Assembly (NCBI GenBank): GCA_019637995.1
Contig: JAHBUQ010000001.1
Location: forward strand, 496,001-560,000
Direction: 5' to 3'
Length of the DNA: 64,000 nt
DNA from: Ignavibacteriota bacterium
GTDB taxonomy: Bacteria; Bacteroidota; Ignavibacteria; Kapaibacteriales; UBA2268
Position numbers and translations under genes: made by a program. The stretch's first letter is position 1. Every line of letters begins with the position of its first letter. Below the pieces are notes generated by a model. The model worked only from the letters and a program-made list of their open reading frames with translations. It did not search any database and was not told the origin of the DNA. Shown piece after piece: positions 1 through 8,176 of the stretch.

Positions 1-702
1 TACTGAAACAATTTTATTGGAAATCATTAATTTTTCATGTTGGAAAGATTGTGTCCGAATTAATCCATAAATTATTGGTAAAATTATAATTGCAATTAGC
101 GATATAATCATTTTTTGTGCAAATTTACTTTGCCTGATTGTATCAATCGAAATATTGAAATCAATATTTCTCAAAATTTGAATTATGATTACATTGAAAA
201 GAACAATCAAAAAGCTTGCACCCCAAACTCCTGTGATATCAATGAATTGAATCCAATAATAATTAAATATCTGAGTGTTGCCTATCGTCAGCCAAGGGTA
301 TGAAAATTCTCCAAGATTATGAAGCCATTCAAAGAAAGTCCAGAAAAATGGAAAAGACCATAACGCACAATTCAGAGAAATTCGTTTTTTTACTATAAAA
401 AATAAGCCAAAGGGAATCATAAAAAAGAATGGGTGTACAAAAGCAAGAATTATACTTGATGCTGTAAGGTAGGGGTCACTGTCAGCCTGCCAGCTTCCTA
501 TCCACCAGTTTGTACCTGAATGATAAATAAAGAAAGTAATGTAAATTAACAAATATTTTCTTTTATATTCATGCTCCGAAAATTGCATTAATAAAGGGAT
601 AAATGCCAGAAAAGACAGAAAGAAAAATGGTATTGGCGGAAATGATAAAGCAAGCATTCCACCTGTTAAAACAGCCGATAAAAAAGGATTTATATTTTTC
701 AT
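1..702 (-). CDS. lnt: Apolipoprotein N-acyltransferase, N-terminal part (cut by window edge)
   Basis: The minus strand is open from the ATG at 702 to the window edge, giving 234 codons without a stop. The start of the product has the Lnt hallmark hydrophobic segment with the motif LALSFPP, followed by LAFIPLL and further membrane segments. A Trp/Phe-rich stretch (WSFPFFWTFFEWLH) precedes GEFSYPWLTIGNTQ and GVWGASFLI, all typical of the membrane half of Lnt. In the family this inner-membrane enzyme adds the third acyl chain to lipoproteins. Its catalytic nitrilase-like domain (Glu-Lys-Cys) would lie beyond position 1, so activity cannot be judged. A lipoprotein candidate lies at 7678. The small opposite-strand reading frame at 115-303 is a shadow of this gene. 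Confidence 0.85.
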   Translation of the reverse strand, partial: MKNINPFLSAVLTGGMLALSFPPIPFFFLSFLAFIPLLMQFSEHEYKRKYLLIYITFFIYHSGTNWWIGSWQADSDPYLTASSIILAFVHPFFFMIPFGLFFIVKKRISLNCALWSFPFFWTFFEWLHNLGEFSYPWLTIGNTQIFNYYWIQFIDITGVWGASFLIVLFNVIIIQILRNIDFNISIDTIRQSKFAQKMIISLIAIIILPIIYGLIRTQSFQHEKLMISNKIVSV

Positions 703-726
703 TTCAAATTTTCAAAATTAAAAAAG

Positions 727-734
727 CAAATGTA
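727..734 (-). promoter_or_regulatory. Possible -7 element for lnt
   Basis: The minus strand reads TACATTTG, matching the Bacteroidota -7 consensus TAnnTTTG, about 25 bases before the lnt start. No clear TTTG -33 element lies at the right distance, so this is a weak call in AT-rich DNA. Confidence 0.3.
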
Positions 735-825
735 AGATTTTTTTTTATAAGAAAATAGCTTTTTATAAGTCTATTAGATAATTAATCTGAATTTGTTAGT
801 AAATAAACATTAGTTTAACAATTAA

Positions 826-3800
826 ATGAAAAGAAGTAATTATAATATAAAATTTATTAATGCTGATAATAATTATATCAAATTGTCATTGGTTCTGATT
901 TTATCATTGATATTTTTTAATTTATCATTCTCAGATGATGAAACTAAGCAATATCGTCCAATCGGAAAACCACTTTTAAGATATAATGATTTTCTTGAGC
1001 GACGCTTTGATACTTCAAATGTTGATAGAAGTTTCAGAATTAGAGCTAATGAACAACTTCAGTCAATGCAAAATTTTACCAAAGAATATTTCGATATTCT
1101 TCAATCCTCACAACCTGATTGGAAAAATATCGGACCTTTTGATATTGGCGGTAGAGTCCGAACAATTGCAGTCCATCCGACAAACCCGAATATTTTATAT
1201 ATCGGTGCAGCTGCCGGTGGAATTTGGAAAAGTACAAATGGTGCTATAAGCTGGATGCCCATGTTCGATTTTGAAGATGCAACTTCTTTTGGTTCGATTT
1301 CAATTGATCCCAACAATCCTGAAATATTGTATGCTGCAACCGGAGAAATGATTATTGGCGGTGGCATACCATACCTGGGAGATGGTATTTATAAAACTAC
1401 CGACTCCGGCAATTCTTGGTTTCAAATTGGGCTCACTGAGGTAGCTGCATTCTCGAAATTATATGTCCACCCTTTGAACTCAAGTATAATTTATGCAGCA
1501 GGTGTCGTCAGAAATGGTGGAGTTTACCGTTCTTCGGATGCAGGATTATCCTGGGAAAAATTATGCGATGGAAATATCACTGATTTAAGTATAAACCCTA
1601 ATGATATTAATGAAATATTTGCCGGAGTCAATGCTGTGGGGCTGATGTATTCAAGTGACGGTGGAGTAAACTGGTTAGAGCGCTCTCAAGGTCTGACTCA
1701 GCTTGGCGGTCGGGTATCAGTACAGGCATTTTCAAAAAATACATCAATACTTTATGCCCTGATTGAGAGAGCGGACAGCCGAGGCGCAGTATTTAAGTCA
1801 ACAAATAAAGGTAAAAGCTGGACTATGGTGTTAAATGGAAATCAGTCATTTTTTAATTCACAAGGTTATTATAATAATTATATTTCTATTCATCCTGATA
1901 ATCCCGATATTGTTCTTGCAGGAGGAATTGAATTATGGAGAACAAGAAATGGAGGTGCAAGTTGGGATGTAATGAATAATCGTACAAGCCCTTCTACAAT
2001 GCATGTTGACCAACATCACGCAGTTTATGCACCTTCAAACAATAATATTGTTTATGTTGCAAATGACGGCGGAATTTATAAATCCACAAATACCGGTCAG
2101 AATTGGTTGGATATGAACAAGGGATTGATGATTACACAATTTTATGCATTTACTGTAAACCAAAGACAAGTCAATCAGAATTTCGGTGGCACACAAGACC
2201 ATGGTACAGTTGGTAATCCGGGAAATAATTGGAAAATGGTAGTTGGTGGAGATGGTTTCGATTGCTTTTTTCATCCTTCTGATCAAAATATTTTATTTGG
2301 GGAGATTTATTATGGCGATGTATTCAGGTATAACATTCGCAATGATAATTTCACTTTTTTAAGAAACGGGCTTCCTTCTGATGATATTGGCGCATGGCAT
2401 TCTCCGTTTGTTCTTGATGAAAGGACTCATAATATATATTTAGGTAGAAATGCTATTTATGTTTCATATAATTACGGAGATTATTTTTATCAATTTTCAC
2501 CAAAATATAATCATCAGTTCACTGCTATAGGAGTAAACAAATTAAACAGCAGAATTATGTATGCAGGAAATAGGGTAGGCAATATAATCAGAACCACAGA
2601 TGCAGGAATCAGTTGGGAAACTTTGAATACATCTAATCTTCCCGGCAAATACATAACTGAAATAACTACATCATCATTTAATGAAAATATTGTTTATGTT
2701 TCATATTCCGGGTATGGGCATCGTCATATATTTAAGTCGGAGGATTATGGTAATTCATGGAGACCTATAGATTTAATGTTACCGGATGTACCGGTTAATT
2801 CTATTCTTCTTCATCCGGAAAATGAATCAATTATATTTGCAGGTACAGATGTGGGAGTATTTATGTCCGGAGATGGAGGTGAAAACTGGATGCCTTACGG
2901 AAGTAATCTGCCTCGCACACCCATTCTGGACTTGAAATTCCATAACAATAGAGTATTACTTCCTAAACTTACTTTGAGAGCTGCTACTTACGGAAGGTCA
3001 ATTTGGGAGATTGAAGTTCCGGATCAACTAATACCTGAATCTGAGATAGTTTCTCCTTCAGGAATAGAAAACTATATTGGTGGCTCAAGTGCAGATTTAT
3101 CATGGTTCGGATTTGAATATCCTGTAAGAGTTGAATTTACTTATGACGCGAGCGAAAACTGGATTTTAGTTGCTGATTCAGTATTTACTAATCATATTAA
3201 GTATAAACTGCCTGATATTAATACTTTTTCAGCTAGATTCAAAGTCACTTCATTAAAAAATGGAGTAAGTAAAATATCAAGAACTTTTTCAATAAAACCA
3301 AAATATCCGGGAGCAATTTTATTTCAAAATTCACTTGGGTACAATAGTTATGGACTTGTTTGTGATACCAAAAATAGAATTTTAGTAGTTGACTATCGCA
3401 ACGGTATTGTGTATTTTTATGACAATAAAACATTTGAATTACTAAAAAAAATAAGCTCTCCTGTGCCAGGTTTCTATACCGATATAACTCTGAATTCGAC
3501 TGATGATAGAATATTTCTTCACAAAATGTCTGACGAAAGCGGAAGCGATGCTGAAATAATTATAATTGATACTCTTGGAAATTTGATTTCGAGAATTCAA
3601 AGTCCGGCAGTTTATCCTATGGGCTTAGCTTTTGATAATAATAAATTATACATAAGTGAGCGTGACGGTCAAAAAAGAATCTTCGAGATGAATTTAAATA
3701 ATGATTTCGAGATAAAATACTTATTGCAAAATCCTGTTACAGCAGATTTTGGTCCGAGGTGCTTCACTTACTCAGGAGGCACAATTCATCAGGTTTCTAC

Positions 3801-4254
3801 CTTTTTTAATAATACGAACTTAACTAAAAGCGAAATAAGTATATTCTCGCCATATAATCAGGTTTATGAGAGCATTCCACTCGTAGAATCCACAGGGGTT
3901 ATGAATGCAAGAGGAATTGACATTGATAAAGAAGACGGCAACTACTGGGTGAGTACATTTACAGGGAGCATTTATAAAATTGCATCTGGAAATGAGTTAA
4001 GTTCGATTTCTCATGAATTTCAAAATAATATTAAAGTATTTCCAAATCCAACAGGTGAATTTCTGAAAATTAATTTTGAAAGTTCTAACAATATATTAAA
4101 TCAAAATATTACAATTTATAATTTACACGGAATTGAAATTCAAAATATTACGAATATAAATTCATCAAATTTAAAAATTGATGTATCAAAATACTCACAA
4201 GGTGTTTATTTTATTAAAATTGGAAATGCTGTTAGAAAATTTGTTAAAATCTGA
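826..4254 (+). CDS. Secreted Asp-box beta-propeller protein with T9SS sorting domain
   Basis: This is a 1142-aa exported protein. A hydrophobic signal segment spans about residues 19-36. Residues 95-730 hold about ten Asp-box motifs of the type S/T-x-D-x-G-x-x-W (for example TTDSGNSW, SSDGGVNW, SGDGGENW), the signature of BNR/sortilin-type seven- or ten-bladed propellers. An Ig-like stretch and a second, NHL-like repeat region (about 830-1050) follow. The last about 80 residues start with the motif FPNPTGE and end with GVYFIKIGNAVRKFVKI, a type A T9SS C-terminal sorting domain. Family knowledge suggests outer-membrane export and surface anchoring; the substrate is unknown. It stands alone, with about 120 bases of AT-rich DNA on its 5' side and no strong promoter match. 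Confidence 0.85.
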   Translation: MKRSNYNIKFINADNNYIKLSLVLILSLIFFNLSFSDDETKQYRPIGKPLLRYNDFLERRFDTSNVDRSFRIRANEQLQSMQNFTKEYFDILQSSQPDWKNIGPFDIGGRVRTIAVHPTNPNILYIGAAAGGIWKSTNGAISWMPMFDFEDATSFGSISIDPNNPEILYAATGEMIIGGGIPYLGDGIYKTTDSGNSWFQIGLTEVAAFSKLYVHPLNSSIIYAAGVVRNGGVYRSSDAGLSWEKLCDGNITDLSINPNDINEIFAGVNAVGLMYSSDGGVNWLERSQGLTQLGGRVSVQAFSKNTSILYALIERADSRGAVFKSTNKGKSWTMVLNGNQSFFNSQGYYNNYISIHPDNPDIVLAGGIELWRTRNGGASWDVMNNRTSPSTMHVDQHHAVYAPSNNNIVYVANDGGIYKSTNTGQNWLDMNKGLMITQFYAFTVNQRQVNQNFGGTQDHGTVGNPGNNWKMVVGGDGFDCFFHPSDQNILFGEIYYGDVFRYNIRNDNFTFLRNGLPSDDIGAWHSPFVLDERTHNIYLGRNAIYVSYNYGDYFYQFSPKYNHQFTAIGVNKLNSRIMYAGNRVGNIIRTTDAGISWETLNTSNLPGKYITEITTSSFNENIVYVSYSGYGHRHIFKSEDYGNSWRPIDLMLPDVPVNSILLHPENESIIFAGTDVGVFMSGDGGENWMPYGSNLPRTPILDLKFHNNRVLLPKLTLRAATYGRSIWEIEVPDQLIPESEIVSPSGIENYIGGSSADLSWFGFEYPVRVEFTYDASENWILVADSVFTNHIKYKLPDINTFSARFKVTSLKNGVSKISRTFSIKPKYPGAILFQNSLGYNSYGLVCDTKNRILVVDYRNGIVYFYDNKTFELLKKISSPVPGFYTDITLNSTDDRIFLHKMSDESGSDAEIIIIDTLGNLISRIQSPAVYPMGLAFDNNKLYISERDGQKRIFEMNLNNDFEIKYLLQNPVTADFGPRCFTYSGGTIHQVSTFFNNTNLTKSEISIFSPYNQVYESIPLVESTGVMNARGIDIDKEDGNYWVSTFTGSIYKIASGNELSSISHEFQNNIKVFPNPTGEFLKINFESSNNILNQNITIYNLHGIEIQNITNINSSNLKIDVSKYSQGVYFIKIGNAVRKFVKI

Positions 4255-4344
4255 TCAAGCATAATTAACGTTAAAATCAAAATAATATCAATAGAAGTAA
4301 GTCATATTACAATTAAAATAATTAAATAAATTGAAAAGTTAGAA

Positions 4345-4953
4345 ATGGAAAAAGTACAACTTATAGTTTTAGGATTATCGGCATCACCTGCAAGTAACAA
4401 TGCGTATGCTTTGATTTTAAAGGAAGTTGACGGTGACCGCCGTCTTCCGATTATTATTGGTGCATTCGAAGCACAAGCAATAGCACTCGAAATGGAAGGA
4501 GTAGTACCTCCCAGACCAATGACTCACGATCTTCTGAGAAATTTTATTGACAGTTTTGGTGCAACACTCAGTGAAATTGATATTAATGACATGGTTGACG
4601 GTACTTTTTATGCAAAATTGATATTTGACACACATGGGATTGAACTCGATGCCAGACCAAGTGATGCAATAGCACTTGCAGTAAGGTGCAATGCTCCCAT
4701 ATATGTATCGAGCGACATATTGGATCAAACCGGCTTGATACCTCAGGGTGAAGACCCGCAAACAGGAGAACAATTTGCTGAGGATGAAGATATGAAGTTT
4801 TTGAGACAGGAATCCAAAACCGGAACAGGAATGAAGCCTAAAAATAAATTAGAAAATATTCAATTAGAACTTGAAAAAGCAATTAAAGATGAGAATTACG
4901 AAAAAGCGGCATCACTTCGTGATGAATTAAAAAAACTCACAGATAATCAATAA
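4345..4953 (+). CDS. Bifunctional nuclease family (DUF151) protein with UVR motif
   Basis: The 202-aa product has the DUF151/BFN domain in residues 1-135: conserved LPIIIGAFEAQAIALEMEG, the PRPMTHDLL segment, and LDARPSDAIALAVR. The C-terminal 35 residues form a UvrB/UvrC-type helical hairpin (LEKAIKDENYEKAASLRDEL). The BFN domain plus UVR motif is a common arrangement in Bacteroidota and relatives. Plant and thermophile members have been reported to have nuclease activity, but the cellular role in bacteria is unsettled. The gene begins 90 bases after the propeller gene and is followed 21 bases later by the FkbM methyltransferase, so it may be cotranscribed with the latter. Confidence 0.88.
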   Translation: MEKVQLIVLGLSASPASNNAYALILKEVDGDRRLPIIIGAFEAQAIALEMEGVVPPRPMTHDLLRNFIDSFGATLSEIDINDMVDGTFYAKLIFDTHGIELDARPSDAIALAVRCNAPIYVSSDILDQTGLIPQGEDPQTGEQFAEDEDMKFLRQESKTGTGMKPKNKLENIQLELEKAIKDENYEKAASLRDELKKLTDNQ

Positions 4954-4974
4954 TTATCTTAAGAATACTGAATA

Positions 4975-5700
4975 ATGACATTAAAAAGAAATTTCAAATT
5001 AGCTTTAAAGAAGACTTTTCCTCGACCGGTTTATAAATATCTTGAGAGAAAGAATAAATATCTCGGGGAAAGAAATAAAATATTAAATTTTCTTGAGGTA
5101 GATGTGCTTTTCGACGTTGGAGCAAATGTTGGCTTGTACGGCCATTCTGTAAGGCATCATGGATTTCGTGGTAAAATATTATCCTTCGAGCCGCAAAAAA
5201 ATGCTTTTGATAAACTTAAGGATTTATCAAGTGGTGATGGCTTGTGGTCTGTGTTTAATTATGGTCTTGGTAGTGAAAACAGCAGTGCTAAAATAAATAT
5301 CTCTGCCAACTCCGTAAGCTCTTCAATTCTTAAAAGCGGCAGCAACCTTCAGGATATTTGTCCGGATGCTGACTACATTGGAACCGAAACAATTGAAATC
5401 AAACGACTTGATGAAGTTGCGGCAGAAATTTGCAAGCCTGAAGATAATTTTTTTGTCAAAGTTGATACCCAGGGATTCGAACTTCAGGTGGTTCAAGGTG
5501 CCGGAAAAGTGCTTGATCAGATAGTCGGATTTCAGCTCGAAATGTCGCTTATTGAGCTATATCAGGGGGAGAAAACAATTTTGGAAATTATTAACTATAT
5601 GGATGAAATCGGATATCGTATTGCTACAATCGAACCAGGATGGAACGACCCCAAAACCGGCTTTGCTATGCAACTGGATGGTATTTTTGTAAAGAAATAA
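4975..5700 (+). CDS. FkbM family methyltransferase
   Basis: The 241-aa product has a Rossmann-type SAM-binding fold. Motif I is VLFDVGANVGLYG (about residues 43-55), with an acidic residue after the second strand (SFEPQ). The FkbM-type end VKVDTQGFELQVVQGAGK is followed by QLEMSLIELYQGE. Members O-methylate sugars or small molecules; the acceptor cannot be read from sequence. No glycan cluster surrounds it. An N-terminal basic stretch of about 35 residues precedes the domain, and the start is the first ATG, overlapping no other gene. Confidence 0.85.
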   Translation: MTLKRNFKLALKKTFPRPVYKYLERKNKYLGERNKILNFLEVDVLFDVGANVGLYGHSVRHHGFRGKILSFEPQKNAFDKLKDLSSGDGLWSVFNYGLGSENSSAKINISANSVSSSILKSGSNLQDICPDADYIGTETIEIKRLDEVAAEICKPEDNFFVKVDTQGFELQVVQGAGKVLDQIVGFQLEMSLIELYQGEKTILEIINYMDEIGYRIATIEPGWNDPKTGFAMQLDGIFVKK

Positions 5701-5718
5701 TGAATTATTTAAAAAATA

Positions 5719-5751
5719 TTTTGCCCAATAATTAAAAAAGAATTATATTTG
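5719..5751 (+). promoter_or_regulatory. Bacteroidota-type promoter for tRNA-Met
   Basis: TTTTG at 5719-5723 and TATATTTG at 5744-5751 are separated by 20 bases. This matches the primary sigma factor consensus of Bacteroidota (TTTG, spacer of about 17-23, TAnnTTTG). The tRNA starts 35 bases after the -7 box, consistent with a short 5' leader. Confidence 0.65.
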
Positions 5752-5785
5752 TATTCTTTTTTGGTTGCAATAATAAAAAAGTAAC

Positions 5786-5859
5786 GCCGGGGTAGCTCAG
5801 TCGGTTAGAGCAATGGAATCATAATCCATGTGTCGGGGGTTCAAATCCCTCTCCCGGTA
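5786..5859 (+). tRNA. tRNA-Met (anticodon CAT)
   Basis: A full cloverleaf can be folded by eye. The acceptor GCCGGGG (5786-5792) pairs with TCCCGGT (5852-5858), ending in two G-U pairs. The D-stem is GCTC/GAGC. The anticodon stem ATGGA/TCCAT carries loop ATCATAA with anticodon CAT. The T-stem GGGGG/CCCTC carries loop TTCAAAT. The discriminator base is A at 5859 and CCA is not encoded. The body resembles elongator tRNA-Met; a lysidine-modified tRNA-Ile2 also has a CAT anticodon and cannot be fully excluded. Confidence 0.9.
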
Positions 5860-5874
5860 CACAAATTAACGAAA

Positions 5875-5904
5875 GGCTGTGAAATCAATCGCAGCCCTTT
5901 TTTT
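5875..5904 (+). terminator. Intrinsic terminator after tRNA-Met
   Basis: GGCTGTG (5875-5881) pairs with CGCAGCC (5890-5896) in a 7-bp stem with an 8-base loop, followed by a T tract to 5904. It lies 15 bases after the tRNA. Confidence 0.85.
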
Positions 5905-6070
5905 ATAGTATTCATCTTTTATTTTCATGAATTTTTACTCACACACGCCCTGAAGCAATTTCAAGCATTATAAAGCATATTTAAGCTCTTCTTCTAGACA
6001 ATTTGGACACACCTTTTTTACTAATTTTTTAATCTTAATTAACAATTTATTATAAAAAGTAACGTTTTAA

Positions 6071-6078
6071 TATTTTTG
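6071..6078 (+). promoter_or_regulatory. Possible -7 element for the lipoyl dehydrogenase gene
   Basis: TATTTTTG fits TAnnTTTG and lies 33 bases before the start codon at 6112. No good -33 element is visible, so support is partial. Confidence 0.35.
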
Positions 6079-6111
6079 TATTAAAAATAGTTTGAAAATT
6101 AAGGAAATAAA

Positions 6112-7512
6112 ATGGCTAATCATCAATGTGATGTTGTTGTTATAGGCTCGGGACCCGGTGGTTATGTTGCGGCTATCCGTGCATCTCAGTTAGGATTGAA
6201 AGCAATTTGTGTGGAGCGTGCAGAAATTGGCGGAGTTTGTTTAAATATCGGATGTATTCCGACAAAAGCATTACTCAAAAGTGCTGAGTATGCTCATTTT
6301 ATGGGACATGCAAATGAGTTTGGATTCTCTTTTGATAATTTAAAGGTTAATTATCCCGATGTAATAGGGCGCTCACGTAAAGTTGCAGGGCAAATGTCTA
6401 AAGGTGTAACATCATTATTCAAAAAATACAAAGTTGAAACAGTTGTCGGATGGGGAAAAGTCAAGAAAGATAAAACAGTCGAAGTAACTGATAAAGATGG
6501 AAAAGTTACTGATACAATCACTGCTAAAAATATTATTATCGCTACAGGTGCTCGCCCCCGTATTTTTCCGGGAATAGAAGTTGACCACAAGAAAATTATT
6601 ACAAGTACAGAGGCATTATTAGGCACAACCTTGCCCAAATCTATTATTGTAATGGGTGCAGGTGCTATCGGTGTTGAATTTGCATATTTTTTCAATGCTT
6701 TCGGAGCACAGGTAACAATCGTAGAGTATATGGACAGAATCCTCCCAATCGAAGATGTGGAAGTTTCTAAAGAATTAGAGCGTCATTTCCGAAAATCAAA
6801 GATTGAAATTAAAACCAAATCTATGGTTAAATCTGCAAAAGCTGTTAAAGATGGAGTAGAGGTAACTATCGAAACCAATGGCAAAACAGAAGTACTAAAA
6901 GCTGATATGGCATTAAATGCAATTGGAATTCAGGCAAATATTGAAAATATCGGTTTGGAAGACTTAGGCATTAAAATGGAAAAAGGATTCATCAAAATTG
7001 ATGAGTTTTGCCGTACAAATGTCGAGGGTATATACTCAATCGGTGATGTTGCCGGTGCTCCATGGCTTGCTCATAAAGCATCTGCTGAAGCTGTTGTTTG
7101 TGCAGAATTTATTGCCGGACATCATCCTAAAGGAATTAATTATAATACAATTCCGGGCTGTACATATTGCAATCCGCAGGTTGCGAGTGTCGGTATGACA
7201 GAAGAGAAAGCAAAAGCTGCCGGTCACGAAGTAAAAGTCGGCAAATTCCCATTCCTTGCAAGTGGAAAAGCCCACGGTATCGGCGAAGCTAAGGGTTTTG
7301 TCAAATTAGTATTTGATGCAAAATTTGGTGAAGTTTTGGGTGCCCACATGATTGGTCCTGATGTAACCGAAATGATTGCAGAGATGGGCTTGGCAATAAA
7401 CCTTGAGGCAACTGCTGAAACCATATTCAAAACTATTCATGCTCACCCGACATTGAGTGAAGCAGTTATGGAAGCTGCAGCACAAGCCTATGGCGAAGCA
7501 GTGAATATTTAA
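6112..7512 (+). CDS. lpdA: Dihydrolipoyl dehydrogenase (E3)
   Basis: The 466-aa flavoenzyme reoxidises the dihydrolipoyl groups of 2-oxoacid dehydrogenase complexes or the glycine cleavage system, reducing NAD. The FAD-binding GSGPGG motif is at residues 12-17. The redox-active disulfide GGVCLNIGCIPTKALL has Cys43 and Cys48. A second Rossmann motif GAGAIGVEFA binds NAD, and the C-terminal dimerisation domain carries the catalytic His-Glu in HAHPTLSEAV. Length is typical of the family. No E1 or E2 gene is adjacent, so it probably serves several complexes. It is monocistronic, with its own terminator just after the stop. Confidence 0.95.
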   Translation: MANHQCDVVVIGSGPGGYVAAIRASQLGLKAICVERAEIGGVCLNIGCIPTKALLKSAEYAHFMGHANEFGFSFDNLKVNYPDVIGRSRKVAGQMSKGVTSLFKKYKVETVVGWGKVKKDKTVEVTDKDGKVTDTITAKNIIIATGARPRIFPGIEVDHKKIITSTEALLGTTLPKSIIVMGAGAIGVEFAYFFNAFGAQVTIVEYMDRILPIEDVEVSKELERHFRKSKIEIKTKSMVKSAKAVKDGVEVTIETNGKTEVLKADMALNAIGIQANIENIGLEDLGIKMEKGFIKIDEFCRTNVEGIYSIGDVAGAPWLAHKASAEAVVCAEFIAGHHPKGINYNTIPGCTYCNPQVASVGMTEEKAKAAGHEVKVGKFPFLASGKAHGIGEAKGFVKLVFDAKFGEVLGAHMIGPDVTEMIAEMGLAINLEATAETIFKTIHAHPTLSEAVMEAAAQAYGEAVNI

Positions 7513-7531
7513 AAAAATTTCTAATATTTTC

Positions 7532-7565
7532 AAAGCCCGATACAAATAAGTGTTGGGCTTTTTTT
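7532..7565 (+). terminator. Intrinsic terminator of lpdA
   Basis: A 12-bp stem (7532-7543 with 7550-7561, two G-T pairs) closes a 6-base loop and runs into a T tract ending at 7565. Confidence 0.88.
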
Positions 7566-7677
7566 GTAAATCAGGAAATTTTTATTTAAATTACACAAAT
7601 TATGAAAACAATTTTGTAAATACTTTTAAATAATATTTTTTGGTACAATGAATGTACTGCATTTTAAGGAGTTGATT

Positions 7678-8127
7678 ATGAAAAAATTCTTTTTCCTTAT
7701 TTTATTAATGGGGTGCACAGTCTCCCAAGAGATATACAATGTATCAAAAGTTGAAAATCAATACATATATGAAAAATCAATAAAAATATTTTCTGGTGAA
7801 GAAATTTACATTGATGCCGAAGTTGTTGATAACAAGATAATTAGTTATAAACGTGTGGATAATAAAAAACACTCACCAAATACAATAGGTTTATCACTTT
7901 TTAGTAACAATTCAAGTAATAAGAAAACATCTAATATGTATGTAACTAACCAATTTGAAAAAAGGTTAACTTACAAAGCCAAGTATAAACAGACTTCTCA
8001 GAATAAATATAATAATGCAAGAGTTCATCCTGTTATGCCCAAAGCTTTTTCAGGAACATTATTTCAATTTGAAGTAGAAAGTATTATTTTTTATGACTTT
8101 GAAATTGAAATTGAAAAAACCGAATGA
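7678..8127 (+). CDS. Putative small lipoprotein, unknown function
   Basis: The likely start is the ATG at 7678, not the one 30 bases earlier, because AAGGAG lies at a good distance before it and the product then begins MKKFFFLILLMGC, a lipoprotein signal with a lipobox ending in Cys at residue 12. The mature part of about 138 residues is polar and rich in Lys, Asn and Tyr, with no domain I recognise. It is probably anchored in the outer or inner membrane after processing. It lies alone between lpdA and a convergent T9SS gene, so context gives no functional clue. Confidence 0.6.
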   Translation: MKKFFFLILLMGCTVSQEIYNVSKVENQYIYEKSIKIFSGEEIYIDAEVVDNKIISYKRVDNKKHSPNTIGLSLFSNNSSNKKTSNMYVTNQFEKRLTYKAKYKQTSQNKYNNARVHPVMPKAFSGTLFQFEVESIIFYDFEIEIEKTE

Positions 8128-8154
8128 TTCCTTTTGATTGAATCATATTCATAA

Positions 8155-8169
8155 AACCTTCGGAAGGTT
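8155..8169. terminator. Small hairpin between convergent genes
   Basis: AACCTT and AAGGTT form a 6-bp stem with a CGG loop in the 49-base gap between two converging genes. The T tracts on both sides are short, so it is at best a weak bidirectional terminator. Confidence 0.4.
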
Positions 8170-8176
8170 ATTTATG

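Noticed and set aside
115..303. 62-aa plus-strand reading frame at the left edge
   Set aside because: It lies within the lnt coding region on the opposite strand, has no ribosome site and no recognisable pattern.
5786..5859. tRNA-Ile2 (lysidine, CAT anticodon)
   Set aside because: The anticodon fits, but the body and GGAATCATAATCC-type anticodon arm resemble elongator tRNA-Met. Not fully excluded.
7036..7545. Minus-strand frames opposite lpdA
   Set aside because: Shadows of a conserved enzyme; Cys-rich antisense frames without start signals.
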